From positions 33,943 through 97,942 of the forward strand of contig JAUXSF010000035.1 of assembly GCA_030679955.1 (NCBI GenBank): a DNA stretch of 64,000 bases, given 5' to 3'. Within the stretch, counting starts at the first letter, position 1. Every line of letters starts with the position of its first letter. A program made the translations under genes and the position numbers. The stretch comes from Chlamydiales bacterium (lineage in GTDB: Bacteria; Chlamydiota; Chlamydiia; Chlamydiales; JAJFMA01). The notes beneath the pieces were generated by a model. The model saw only the letters and a program-made list of their open reading frames with translations, did not search any database and was not told the origin of the DNA. Shown here piece after piece: positions 46,353 to 56,500 of this stretch.

Positions 46353-48701
46353 TTAGAATCTTCCGCCAATGGTCCAGAAGAAGCGTTTTTCATCGCTCTT
46401 GGACTTGGCATTTAAAGGATAGCCCATCCCCACACAGAGAGGGGGACCATTTTCAAATACTTTTAACCTTGCTCCATAACCGGCTGACCAGTTGATATCG
46501 CCGAAGAAGAGCCTCGCACGGGACAATTCACCGCCGTCAACAAAGAGGAAGCCGTCTAGCCTATCCCAGAACTTGTGGTTGTACTCTGCTGAGAAAAGAG
46601 TCAGCGAGATACCACCACGAGGGTCGTTGGAGCCAGGGAACTTAGGGCCGATGGCGTATGGACGGTAACCACGGACTTGGTTATCACCACCCAAGAACAG
46701 ACGTTCGTCGATGGGGATTTCATCCTTGCTTGTGTGTCCCGCAGGCATGATGAAGCGGCAGTCAGCTCTAAACTTCAAAACACCTTTTTTACATACTGGC
46801 ATATAGAACGTGTTCAAATACGCAAGTCCCCAAAATTGGCTTTCGCCTCCAAGTCCAGCATATTCTAGCTCCAAACGTGATCGGAAGCCATTAGTAGGAC
46901 AACTTGGACTATCGGTCGAATCATAGTTCAAGGATACTCCGGTTGCGGAAATTAGGCCACTATTTCGTGCTTCATCAACCAGAGTTTCATTGTTTCTCGA
47001 GCCATTATCCACATTAACAGTAGTATTGCGGATACGATAGTGCCAACCAAAACGTGTGAATTGGTCCAATGGGTAGGAGGCGTGTAGTGAGCCGCCAATA
47101 GCATCGATTTCGTAGTCATTGGAGACATATCCCACCCATGACTTCTCGATGTCGACACCGACGCTCCACGGCGTGTCATTAAAGTATGGCTGTGTCCATG
47201 ACATGCTATAGGAACGCGCTTTTTGACCTATATTGGTGGTCAAGTAAACGAATTCACCACCGCCACGAAGGGTGCATAGGCCATCTTTCCACCAGCGAGT
47301 CAGACCGCGATGGTCAAAGTTTTTCTCTGTGATATTAATACCGCAGAACAGCTGCTCTGTGGTGCTATATCCAGCGAAAGCTCCGAAGTTACCGGTGCCT
47401 TGTTCTTCGACTTCAATATGTACGTCGCGATAGTTGCAATCACAGCCTAGTTGGTCATTCACCCCGGCGATGTATACGTTGACACACTTAAAGTATCCGA
47501 CGTTAATCAGGCGCTCTTCAGATTTCTTCAACCTGTCGATGTTAAAGACTTCGCCAGGAATCATCAAACTTTCATGCAAGATGACGCGGCTATCGGTGCA
47601 GTGGTTTCCGTAAACCTTGATGAGGCCGACGCGGAACTGTTCACCTTCTTCAATCACAAAGTTTAGGCTGTATCCGCAATCGCCTTCCATGATTCTTGCT
47701 TCATAATCAACTACTGCGTCGACATAGCCGTAACGCCCGTAAAGGTCGGTGATACGGCGTACAGTTTGGCGTATCATGTCAGGGGAGTAAACACCACCTT
47801 CGGTAACACAGAACATACTTTGGATAGCATCATCTTCAAAGATACAGTTACCTTCGAATGAAATAGACTCGATGCGGTAAAGATCGCCCTTGTTAGCGCG
47901 GATATTGATGATAATGCGCTCTGATTGATCGGCTTCGCATACATCAATATCAACCTCAGCATCGGCATAGCCCAAGTCATGCAAGTAATTTAAGATGCGG
48001 AACTGGTCAACCTGAATGGCTTCTTCATTATAGACGCCGTCAGGGGAAAACCAGCTCATGAACCAATTATATTCTTTGGTGTACATCATGTCGAAGATCG
48101 CTTCTTCCTCACATCGTGTAAAACCACAAAGAGCTATCTTCTTAATCTTCCCGGAGCGTCCTTCATTGATGCAGATGGTGATGTCTACTTCATTGCATTC
48201 TGGATCTTTGACGACGCTGTACTCGACATCAGCCTCAAAAAAGCCCTGCTTGATGTAGTAGGCTTTGACTTTCTGGAAAGATCGGTTGAAGTCTACGCGA
48301 TCGAATAAGCAGCCGGAACGGACGCCCAACTCATCTCGAAGGCATTTAGTAGCTATTTTACAATTGCCTTGCCAACAAATCGAGCGAACAAGGGGCTTTG
48401 GCCATATCGTAAGAGTGATATAGATGTTCGTATCGATCACTTCGATGGATGGTTCTACGTGGTCGTAGTCGCTAGCAAGGTCCTTCAAGTCGCTGTCAAA
48501 GTCGGACTGTGAAAATATGTCGCTCGCACGAGTGCGTATTTTTGTCAGCACATACTTCGAGTTGTATTCGGTGTCTGTGGGTTCGTCGACGAATATAACG
48601 TCGATGCGCTCCACAACCTTGTTCTCAAGCTGCTCAGCAACTAGGCTAAAGGGCAGAAGGACCAATAATAATGTGAAAAAAAACGAATGTAGTTTGGCCA
48701 T
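46353..48701 (-). CDS. bamA: Outer membrane protein assembly factor BamA
   Basis: The 782-residue product has a signal peptide (residues 1-22), five POTRA domains to about residue 420 and a C-terminal Omp85 barrel with the RGYRPYAIGP lid-loop motif and the terminal FFWTIGGRF beta-signal. BamA inserts beta-barrel proteins into the outer membrane. Cysteine content is high (many in the POTRA region), in line with the disulfide-rich envelope of chlamydiae. The order bamA-ompH-lpxD is the chlamydial one. Confidence 0.96.
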   Translation of the reverse strand: MAKLHSFFFTLLLVLLPFSLVAEQLENKVVERIDVIFVDEPTDTEYNSKYVLTKIRTRASDIFSQSDFDSDLKDLASDYDHVEPSIEVIDTNIYITLTIWPKPLVRSICWQGNCKIATKCLRDELGVRSGCLFDRVDFNRSFQKVKAYYIKQGFFEADVEYSVVKDPECNEVDITICINEGRSGKIKKIALCGFTRCEEEAIFDMMYTKEYNWFMSWFSPDGVYNEEAIQVDQFRILNYLHDLGYADAEVDIDVCEADQSERIIINIRANKGDLYRIESISFEGNCIFEDDAIQSMFCVTEGGVYSPDMIRQTVRRITDLYGRYGYVDAVVDYEARIMEGDCGYSLNFVIEEGEQFRVGLIKVYGNHCTDSRVILHESLMIPGEVFNIDRLKKSEERLINVGYFKCVNVYIAGVNDQLGCDCNYRDVHIEVEEQGTGNFGAFAGYSTTEQLFCGINITEKNFDHRGLTRWWKDGLCTLRGGGEFVYLTTNIGQKARSYSMSWTQPYFNDTPWSVGVDIEKSWVGYVSNDYEIDAIGGSLHASYPLDQFTRFGWHYRIRNTTVNVDNGSRNNETLVDEARNSGLISATGVSLNYDSTDSPSCPTNGFRSRLELEYAGLGGESQFWGLAYLNTFYMPVCKKGVLKFRADCRFIMPAGHTSKDEIPIDERLFLGGDNQVRGYRPYAIGPKFPGSNDPRGGISLTLFSAEYNHKFWDRLDGFLFVDGGELSRARLFFGDINWSAGYGARLKVFENGPPLCVGMGYPLNAKSKSDEKRFFWTIGGRF

Positions 48702-48953
48702 AATGTTCCCAGGCAGATAAATGGTTGCTCATGATAGGCCTGCATGGAAAAAAAAGCAAGAAAGGGAAAAACTATAAAATGGAGAGCAAAATGACGGATA
48801 GGGAAAACACTAACACGATGTAGAAAAATCGAGTTGAGTTGATTTCAGAGTTGGTCCTATCTGGTGCCAAAAAAATACCTTCATTTTTTGATATGACTAA
48901 TGCTAATACCAGGACGGTAATGATTTATTATTTAAATGTCAATAAAAATAAGG

Positions 48954-49550
48954 TTAAAACTGGCGTCGACCGGAGAAGGCGCGTCCCAGGGTATCACCAT
49001 CGACGTAATCGAGGGAGCTTCCCATTGGCAGGCCAAAGGCTAGGCGGGAGACTTCGATTTGGAAAGGCTGGAGGATTTGTTTCAGAAAGAGGGCGGTTGC
49101 GTCGCCTTCTAGGGTAGCATCTAGGGCGATGACAACCTCTGTGACTTGCTGTTGTTCAATACGATGAACGAGCTTTTCTAGCTCTAGTGCTTCGGGCCCC
49201 TGTCCATCTAGTGGAGAAAGTAGTCCTCCTAATACATGGTAGTGACCGCGATATTCGTTGGTTCTATCGATAGCAAAAGCATCGCGAGGGGAGGCAATGA
49301 TACAGATTAAGTGCGGAGAGCGATTGGATGAGGTGCAAAAAACACAATGAGTCGCTTCGGTTAAGCAGCCACAAACCTCACAACTTTTAATATTGTGTCG
49401 TACCTGGCCAATCGTTCGCCCCATTTCGGATAGCTGCGATTCCGACCAAGAGAGCATTTGAAAAGCGAAACGTTCGGCACTTTTGGCGCCGACACCGGGA
49501 AGTTGCTTAAGCACTTCAATGAGCTTCTGAAGATGGGCTGGATAATGCAT
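48954..49550 (-). CDS. recR: Recombination mediator protein RecR
   Basis: The 198-residue product has the helix-hairpin-helix segment LKQLPGVGAKSAERFAF, a four-cysteine zinc motif (CEVCGCLTEATHCVFC) and a Toprim domain (EVVIALDATLEGDATALFL, then SRLAFGLPMGSSLDYVD). RecR helps load RecA at gapped DNA. No strong ribosome binding site is visible. The 252-base gap to bamA upstream holds nothing I recognise. Confidence 0.96.
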   Translation of the reverse strand: MHYPAHLQKLIEVLKQLPGVGAKSAERFAFQMLSWSESQLSEMGRTIGQVRHNIKSCEVCGCLTEATHCVFCTSSNRSPHLICIIASPRDAFAIDRTNEYRGHYHVLGGLLSPLDGQGPEALELEKLVHRIEQQQVTEVVIALDATLEGDATALFLKQILQPFQIEVSRLAFGLPMGSSLDYVDGDTLGRAFSGRRQF

Positions 49551-49589
49551 GGCGTCAGTCTACCAAAACTTGGGTCTAAATTCAACAAG

Positions 49590-49720
49590 GGGATTCAACG
49601 CAAAGACGCGGAGACGCTAAGGCGCAAAGAAGGACAAAGATTATCTTCTTGTTTTTCAGGTCTTTATGTTTTATTTCCTCTTTGCGTCTTAGCGTCTCCG
49701 CGCCTTTGCGTTGAATTCCT
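49590..49720. repeat. Palindromic repeat, TTAACGCAAAG family, copy 5
   Basis: ATTCAACGCAAAGACGCGGA and GACGCTAAGGCGC on the left recur inverted on the right as CTTAGCGTCTCCGCGCC and TTTGCGTTGAAT. It lies between divergent recR and fabH; no genes occur in this 321-base gap. Confidence 0.9.
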
Positions 49721-49871
49721 TACTTTACATAATTATTTCTAGGTTGATGCGTATACCTTTCCACTTCGTCCAGGAAATCTTCTGGCTTCTTATTTATTGG
49801 GTTGTGTGCTACACTCGTCGTTCATTGTAAATTGTCGCTTCTTGTTTATTAGCCCAGAGCAAGGAAATAGA

Positions 49872-50870
49872 GTGACGTCTAAATTAAAGGCACGGATAGT
49901 CGGGACGGGTTCTTATCTGCCCCAGAAGGTCCTAACCAATCACGACTTAGAGCGATTGGTCGACACTTCAGACGAGTGGATCGTTACTCGTACGGGTATG
50001 AAAGAGCGTCGTATCGCTGCGGAGGATGAGCACACATCTGATATGGGTGCTGCTGCTGCTTTGCGCGCATTGGAAAATGCGGGCAGGACGGTTGCTGACA
50101 TCGATTTAATCCTCGTTGCAACGATGAGCCCAGATCATCCTATTCCCAGTACAGCATCCTTTGTTCAGAGGCTATTAGGCGCTAAAGGCGCTGCAGCGGC
50201 TGACATTCAGGCTGCTTGCACGGGCTACATCTATGGTTTGTCGATGGCCAAGGCATACATTGAATCGGGCATGTACCGCAATGTGCTTTTGGTAGCATCT
50301 GAGAAGATGTCCGCAATTATCGACTATACCGATCGCAATACCTGCGTATTATTTGGTGACGGTGCCGCTGCTGCTATCATTTCAGCGGAGGGCGAAGGGC
50401 TGTATATCGATACTATTTCCCTTGGAGCCGATGGTGAACTAGCGGAGCTATTGATCATTCCTGCTGGTGGCACTAAGATGTCAGCATCGGCGGAATCAGT
50501 GGCTAACCGTAAACATTATTTCCAGATGTCCGGCAAGGAAGTATTTAAGCACGCTGTTCGTCGCATGTCTTCTGCTGCGGAAACCTGTCTGGAAAAGGCT
50601 GGGATTGGCGCTACAGAAGTTAGCTGGTTGGTTCCACATCAGGCCAACGTGCGTATTATGGATGCTTTTTCCAAGAGCTTTGACATACCACCTGAGCGAG
50701 TCTTCAAAACGATTCATAAGTATGGCAATACCTCTGCCTCTGGTGTTGGTATAGCCCTTGACGAGCTATTAGTGGCACATCCCCCAGCTACGGGCGAGCA
50801 CATCTTGTTGGTGGCTTTTGGCGGTGGATTAACGTGGGGTGCATCAGTATTGAGTAAGGTGGAGGAGTAA
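49872..50870 (+). CDS. fabH: 3-oxoacyl-ACP synthase III
   Basis: FabH starts fatty acid synthesis by condensing acetyl-CoA with malonyl-ACP. The 332-residue product starts at a GTG (49872) with AAGGAAA upstream, placing ARIVGTGSYLPQKVLTN at the N-terminus as in the family. The catalytic triad is visible: C116 in AACTGYIYG, H256 in VPHQAN and N286 in YGNTSAS. A longer frame from a TTG at 49797 is unlikely. A weak promoter (TTCTTA, 17 bases, TACACT at 49810-49815) precedes it. Confidence 0.96.
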   Translation: MTSKLKARIVGTGSYLPQKVLTNHDLERLVDTSDEWIVTRTGMKERRIAAEDEHTSDMGAAAALRALENAGRTVADIDLILVATMSPDHPIPSTASFVQRLLGAKGAAAADIQAACTGYIYGLSMAKAYIESGMYRNVLLVASEKMSAIIDYTDRNTCVLFGDGAAAAIISAEGEGLYIDTISLGADGELAELLIIPAGGTKMSASAESVANRKHYFQMSGKEVFKHAVRRMSSAAETCLEKAGIGATEVSWLVPHQANVRIMDAFSKSFDIPPERVFKTIHKYGNTSASGVGIALDELLVAHPPATGEHILLVAFGGGLTWGASVLSKVEE

Positions 50871-50872
50871 TC

Positions 50873-51832
50873 ATGGCAACTCAAAAGAAGATTGCGTTTA
50901 TTTTTCCAGGTCAGGGAGCTCAATATTGCGGCATGGGCAAAGACTTTGCCTCTCAGTATTCTGTAGCTAGGCAGACTTTTGAAGAAGCTGATGATCTCTT
51001 AGCTCGTAAGCTATCCAAGATAGCTTTTGAAGGTCCGGAAGATGCCTTAACAGAAACGCGCAATAGCCAAACAGCTATTTACGTAAACAGCATGGCTATT
51101 CTTCGCACCTTGCAGGACCTTTTTCCTATACTACAGCCTTCCGTATGTGCTGGATTAAGTTTGGGTGAATATACAGCCCTAACCTGCGCTGGTTATCTGC
51201 CTTTTGAAGCTTGTTTGCCAATTGTGCAGTATCGCGGGCAATACATGAACGAAGCCTGCGAGGAACGTCTTGGGGTAATGGCTGCGGTGATAGGCCTTTC
51301 TGCTGATGAAGTAGAGGCCGCCGTCCAAGCAGCAAATCTTCCAAATGATTTGTGGGTTGCTAACTTCAATTGTCCAGGCCAAACAGTTATTTCCGGCACG
51401 CAAAAAGGTGTCGAAGTCGGCGGAGAACTCATTAAACAGCGTGGCGCTAAGCGCATTCTGCCGCTGCAGGTTCATGGGGCATTTCATAGCGGCTTAATGC
51501 AATCAGCGGCAGACAGACTTGCGCCGCATATCGACTCCGCTCCTATTCAAAAAGGGGTTGCACAGCTAGTCATGAATGTTCCTGGCGATTTTGTTAGTGA
51601 TTTGGCTCAGATCAAAAATAACCTCGTTAAACAGGTTGTTTGTTCTGTGCGCTGGGAACAGGGCATTCGTGCCATGCAGCGTGAGGGTGTCGAAGTCTAT
51701 ATTGAAATAGGCTGTGGTAAAACCCTAGCCGGGATGAATAAACGTATCGGTGTTTCGGCGCCAACAATATCTATTGATAAAGTGGAAGATTTGCGGCTCC
51801 TGGAAGAACAGCTTGTCGTGCTGACCACCTAA
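50873..51832 (+). CDS. fabD: Malonyl-CoA:ACP transacylase
   Basis: FabD moves malonyl groups from CoA to ACP. The 319-residue product has FPGQGAQYCGMGKDFA, the nucleophile S96 in GLSLGEYTAL and histidine H205 in GAFHSGLM. It begins 2 bases after fabH with GGAGGAG upstream. Confidence 0.97.
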   Translation: MATQKKIAFIFPGQGAQYCGMGKDFASQYSVARQTFEEADDLLARKLSKIAFEGPEDALTETRNSQTAIYVNSMAILRTLQDLFPILQPSVCAGLSLGEYTALTCAGYLPFEACLPIVQYRGQYMNEACEERLGVMAAVIGLSADEVEAAVQAANLPNDLWVANFNCPGQTVISGTQKGVEVGGELIKQRGAKRILPLQVHGAFHSGLMQSAADRLAPHIDSAPIQKGVAQLVMNVPGDFVSDLAQIKNNLVKQVVCSVRWEQGIRAMQREGVEVYIEIGCGKTLAGMNKRIGVSAPTISIDKVEDLRLLEEQLVVLTT

Positions 51833-51858
51833 GTTAAGAAAGTAAGGTAAGAGGAAAA

Positions 51859-52611
51859 ATGGATCAATTACTTAAAGAGCGAGTAGCCATCGTCACTGGC
51901 GGTAGCGCAGGCATAGGCAAAGCTATAGCACTGAAATTTGCGCAACATGGTGCTAAGGTTAATATTATTGCCAAAACGCCCGACAGAGGTCAACAGGCTG
52001 TTGAAGAGCTACTTGCCGCTGTTCCTGGTGCCACAATAGAATTTTGGCCAGCTGATGTATCCAACACAGAACAAGTGAAGGCGGTCTTTGATCAGATCAG
52101 CGCTAAACATGGCGGAGTAGATATCCTCGTCAATAACGCAGGTATCACTCGCGATCAGCTGCTAATGAAGATGTCTGAAGAAGATTGGGACCATGTTCTC
52201 GACGTTAATGCCAAGTCTTGCTTTAACACATCCAAAGCTGTAGTGCGTGGCATGATGAAAGCTCGTAAAGGAAAAATTATTAATGTTACCTCCGTCGTTG
52301 GCTTGACAGGAAATGCGGGTCAAGGGAATTATGCTGCTTCGAAAGCTGCTATTGTTGGTTTTACGAAGTCATTAGCGAAGGAGTTAGGACCACGTAACAT
52401 TGCTGTAAACTGTATTGCTCCAGGGTTCATCACTACCGATATGACCTCTAAAATGCCTGACAACTGGAAAGATGCGCAGATCCAAATGATCCCATTGGGT
52501 CGCGCTGGTCAGCCAGAGGAAATTGCTAATGGAGCCCTCTTTCTAGCTAGTGGTCTAGGTGACTATGTCACTGGACAGGTGCTAGTAATCGATGGCGGAA
52601 TGGTGATGTAA
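51859..52611 (+). CDS. fabG: 3-oxoacyl-ACP reductase
   Basis: FabG reduces beta-ketoacyl-ACP with NADPH. The 250-residue product is a classical short-chain dehydrogenase: TGGSAGIGKAIALKFA nucleotide-binding motif, NNAGITRDQLLMKMSE, and the YxxxK catalytic pair in NYAASKAAI. AGAGGAAAA precedes the ATG. Confidence 0.97.
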   Translation: MDQLLKERVAIVTGGSAGIGKAIALKFAQHGAKVNIIAKTPDRGQQAVEELLAAVPGATIEFWPADVSNTEQVKAVFDQISAKHGGVDILVNNAGITRDQLLMKMSEEDWDHVLDVNAKSCFNTSKAVVRGMMKARKGKIINVTSVVGLTGNAGQGNYAASKAAIVGFTKSLAKELGPRNIAVNCIAPGFITTDMTSKMPDNWKDAQIQMIPLGRAGQPEEIANGALFLASGLGDYVTGQVLVIDGGMVM

Positions 52612-52657
52612 CAGCAAGAAACTTTTATATTGATCTCACAAACTAAGGAAGGAAGAA

Positions 52658-52897
52658 ATGTCCACAGAACTAGAAGTACTCGACATCGTAGCGGAGCAGC
52701 TCGGCGTAGACAAAGCCGAAGTGACCGTCGATAAGTCGTTCGTCGAAGACCTCAATGCTGATTCCCTCGACCTCACCGAATTGATTATGACATTCGAAGA
52801 GCGTTTTGGCTGCGAAATCTCCGAAGACGAAGCTGAAAAGCTAAAGACTATCGGCGACGTTATTCGCTACATCGATACTCAGAAAGCAAAGGCTTAG
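52658..52897 (+). CDS. acpP: Acyl carrier protein
   Basis: The 79-residue acidic protein has the phosphopantetheine attachment serine S36 in [10 protein letters not shown], the same position as in E. coli. It carries growing acyl chains for FabH/D/G and for LpxD. AAGGAAGGAAG lies before the ATG. It ends the operon; a terminator follows. Confidence 0.97.
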   Translation: MSTELEVLDIVAEQLGVDKAEVTVDKSFVEDLNADSLDLTELIMTFEERFGCEISEDEAEKLKTIGDVIRYIDTQKAKA

Positions 52898-52926
52898 TTT
52901 ATCTAAGTTAGCATTCAAAAGTCGTG

Positions 52927-52961
52927 AATCACCGTTGGGTATGCCCGGCGGTGATTTTTTT
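52927..52961 (+). terminator. Rho-independent terminator after acpP
   Basis: AATCACCG pairs with CGGTGATT around a 14-base loop and is followed by seven T residues. It ends the fabH-acpP operon. Confidence 0.9.
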
Positions 52962-53083
52962 ATTTTCAGAAGTAAGAACATTTTTAGAGGATAGGCAGGC
53001 ATACCCATCAACCTAAGTATGAAAAGACCCCATATGTTTGCATAATAGGACGTTCTCTATAGAGGTTTGAACAAGATTTTGAG

Positions 53084-53349
53084 CTAATGCTGCGAAGCAG
53101 CAATTCTTATCTTAGCCCCTAGCCATACCCGAAGAATGAGGGTTGGCTAGGGGTGGAAATATCAATATCATCGCGCTGCGGAGCATCGCGTCTACGCGTC
53201 TCTAGCGGAAGCCATCTTATTGCAGAATAATACGTTATTAAGACGCGGTGTTCCGCAACGGGAACGTTTTTTGATCCTACCCACAGCCAACCCTCCTGCG
53301 TCGGGTATGGCAATGGGCTAAGATAAGAATTGCTGCTTCGCAGCATTAG
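53084..53349. mobile_element. 266-bp MITE-like element with about 70-bp terminal inverted repeats
   Basis: The left end CTAATGCTGCGAAGCAGCAA, followed by TTCTTATCTTAGCCC, CCATACCCGA and GAGGGTTGGCT, recurs inverted at the right end. The ends match over about 70 bases with a few differences. The 125-base middle has no credible coding frame. It resembles a miniature inverted-repeat element in the gap between acpP and the accessory island. No obvious target duplication is seen. The rest of this 610-base gap holds only the acpP terminator. Confidence 0.8.
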
Positions 53350-53507
53350 GTGCAGAAGACACTCCAACCTATGAGATATGCGTAACCTGTTGAAGTACAA
53401 ATATTTGTAATGAATACTTGATAAGCCCGTTCTCAATGTTCGGTGTTTTTTATCTGATCTTAACCAAAATTAGAGATAGTATTATTTCTATACTAAAGGG
53501 AGCTTAG

Positions 53508-56500
53508 ATGATACACGGTCAGAACATACATACACCTTACTACATTGATCAGCTGGAAAAACAGGATGGGCAAGGTCATTTTAAGACATTAAAAAATTGC
53601 TTAGCTATTTCTTTTGCTGCCGCGTCCGATGCTGGAAAACTATATACTAGGGCTTTATGTGCGACAGTTATTATCCTTCCTAAACAGGCCGCTTCGTTAG
53701 TAGGCATGCAGAGGTTTTTCCCTGATTGCGACCCAGTACAGGTTCAGACCTGGCGTGTCGTTCAAGCTCTTCGGTCGATCGTAGCGTCGGTTGTCGTTAC
53801 AATAACGATACCTTTTGCCGTTTTCTCGCCACAATTGGTGGTTAAACAGTGCGATTTGCTACAGCTGAGGCAGCCCAAAGGACAAAAGAAACAGAAACAG
53901 TGGTATGACAAAGCTTGGACGAATGCAGGAAATTGGTGTAAAGCGAATCCTAGCGCCGTTAAGTTAAGTGGATTGACGGGTGGTTTAGCAAGCGCGACGG
54001 CCCTGATTGGATATGCGGCGATGGGCAAAGCAGCGGTGGTAAATGTGCCGACTCCTACCGGTTCTGGTGGTTTGCTAGAAGCTCTTGGTTGGGGTTTGGC
54101 CACTCTTTTAATAGGCTCGGCGGTCACCGCCTACAATTCGCGTCCACGGCATAATCCCATTCACAATGTACCGATTATAGATCAAGAACCCGCGCCACAA
54201 CAACCAGCGCCACCACCAGTTGCTGTAGATCCAGAACTGCCGCAGTTTGCTCCACCTCCTCTTCGGCGAGCAAACTCAGCTCCAGCTTTGATTCCACTAC
54301 AGGTTGTCCCTGAGCCACCACCACAACCACAGCAACCCGTACCAGCCGAAGAGTGGGTTTTTGGCGGAAGGCTTGAACGCCTTTTTGCAGACCAGGAAGA
54401 TGTGTGGGATGTTGCTGAGAATATAGGAAACCTTTTTGGGGAACCAGATCTAGAGGTCGTCGAAGAAGATTTCCGTGTAGATTTTAGGCCGGTTCTAGAG
54501 CAAATTCGTGCACGTCGGCAGCAAGTAGGGGATGACGCCATAGCATTGAACCCTGCTGATGATTCCAGCCAGCCTGTTGCTAGCATGGGCATCGAGCCTG
54601 TTCATGCGGATGAGCAAGCCAACGATTCAGGGATAATACATAGCGATTTCGATTTAAGTATGCCCAATGATAGTTGGGGCTCAAATTTTGGTATGCCCTC
54701 AAGTGTTGATGATTCCAGAATAGAGCCTGTAGATGGTCATGCTTCATTCGATTTCGGTTCATATTCGGGTTCATTTTCTCACGTGCTGGCTAGCATCAGG
54801 GATAAGTATGTAGGCACCAGGACTGAGGATCTTATACAAAGGCTAGAGAACCTTACGGCGCCACAGAATCCAACACGTAATGATCGATCATCTGCTCAGG
54901 TCAAATATGATTTGGCAAGAATGATAGAGGAGTTTGAAGTCGCGCTCGTTGTGCTGGATCGAGAGAATAATGGTGACCTTTATCTGATATCTAAAGGGAT
55001 TGGTGATCGATATCCTCAATTACTGGATGCTATTCCCGCTTTCTACTTGTCGTATCGTCGATCCTACCGACCAGCTGCGCTGAGAAATGTATCTAGCCAC
55101 AAAAAAAACCTATCGCCTGATCAGATTGAACAACTTTATGGTTTTAACGAAATCGGCCTGGAAAAGAGCTTCCAAAGACACCCAAGAAGCTTTAGCCAAT
55201 ATCATGACGATGAAGCAGCGTTCTATCAAGATGGTACCGATGAAGCAGCGCTACGCGCAACATACAACACTTTTATTGACACTTTTGGGCAATTCGTTTT
55301 GGTACGAAAACACGGGAATTATTTGATTCAGCCTGCAGACCTTCGTCTAGACAGCTTGATAAAGGATATAGCATTCGATGGCTACACATGCTTTTTAAGC
55401 GAAAGAAAATATTCCAGTTTATTAGCCTTCGGCGAAAGTATGGAGAGCCTGAATGAGGTTCCTGATGACGTGGAGTATGGGATAGAGGAAGGTTCCGAGG
55501 CTTTCACCATGCCAGCATTTGATCCTACGCAAAGCTTATTCATCCCTTCAAACGTACAACAGGCGGAGCATCAGCTCTCTGACGAAAACGCTCAGGCCAT
55601 TGCGCAGAATATTGGGCGCAACGAATCGTGGCTAACCCTTGTGAACTACAGCGGCAACAAACTTGTCGGCACGATGAGCCAGGAGGGCGTAAAAAAATCC
55701 GAATGGTCATTTATAGCCCATGACGGCGCGGAACTAGCGCTTAATACTCGAGCACTGCCCGAAGATGTGATGGAATACTATGACGTCACAGTTAATGATC
55801 AAAATATTTTGGTCGATGAAAATCCTGCCTCCACACGAGAACAATGCGCGAAGATGATCGACGCTACTTTGTCCCGTGGTAAGTTTAAATTTGTCCGCGA
55901 ATACTATATTAACGCTATTCTTAACGGTCTGTGGCGTACCGGGGGCTTAGCAAAAGTCAATGAACTTTCTAAGGAACGATTAGGTTCTAAATTAGATTCG
56001 GTACAGGTTGGACGGGTCGACGTAGATGTTGTCGCCAATAAAAAAGAGATTAAAATTACGCATTCCCTAAGGCGTCAATTGCAGACTGTTGGCGAAGACG
56101 GAGAGCGCTTTAATCAACCCTATTTTTCTACATGGACGATTGTCACAACGATTGATGAAAAGGGGACTGAAAATGTGGAAATGTCCCTCAGCCCATGGGA
56201 AGGCATTGTCGCTGCTCTACCGGAGATTGAAGAGCGACCTGTCGCCGTAGAGCCCCAACCAGCATCTCCAGTGGCTTTGCCAGAAGCTAAACAAGAAGCT
56301 GCTATCGGGTACTTGGACTATAATGACAATGAGGTCAAACAAGAGAAATATCTTAAGGCAATGGAGACTGCTAGGAAGGCTCTAGAACAGAACGGAGACG
56401 TCGCAGAGCTGCTTGAGCGAACACAAGTGCCTAAAGGCGGAGATGTCCGTTCTTACTATCGCTGGTTTTTAGATGGAGTACGTGGCTTCCTGACCTCCCA

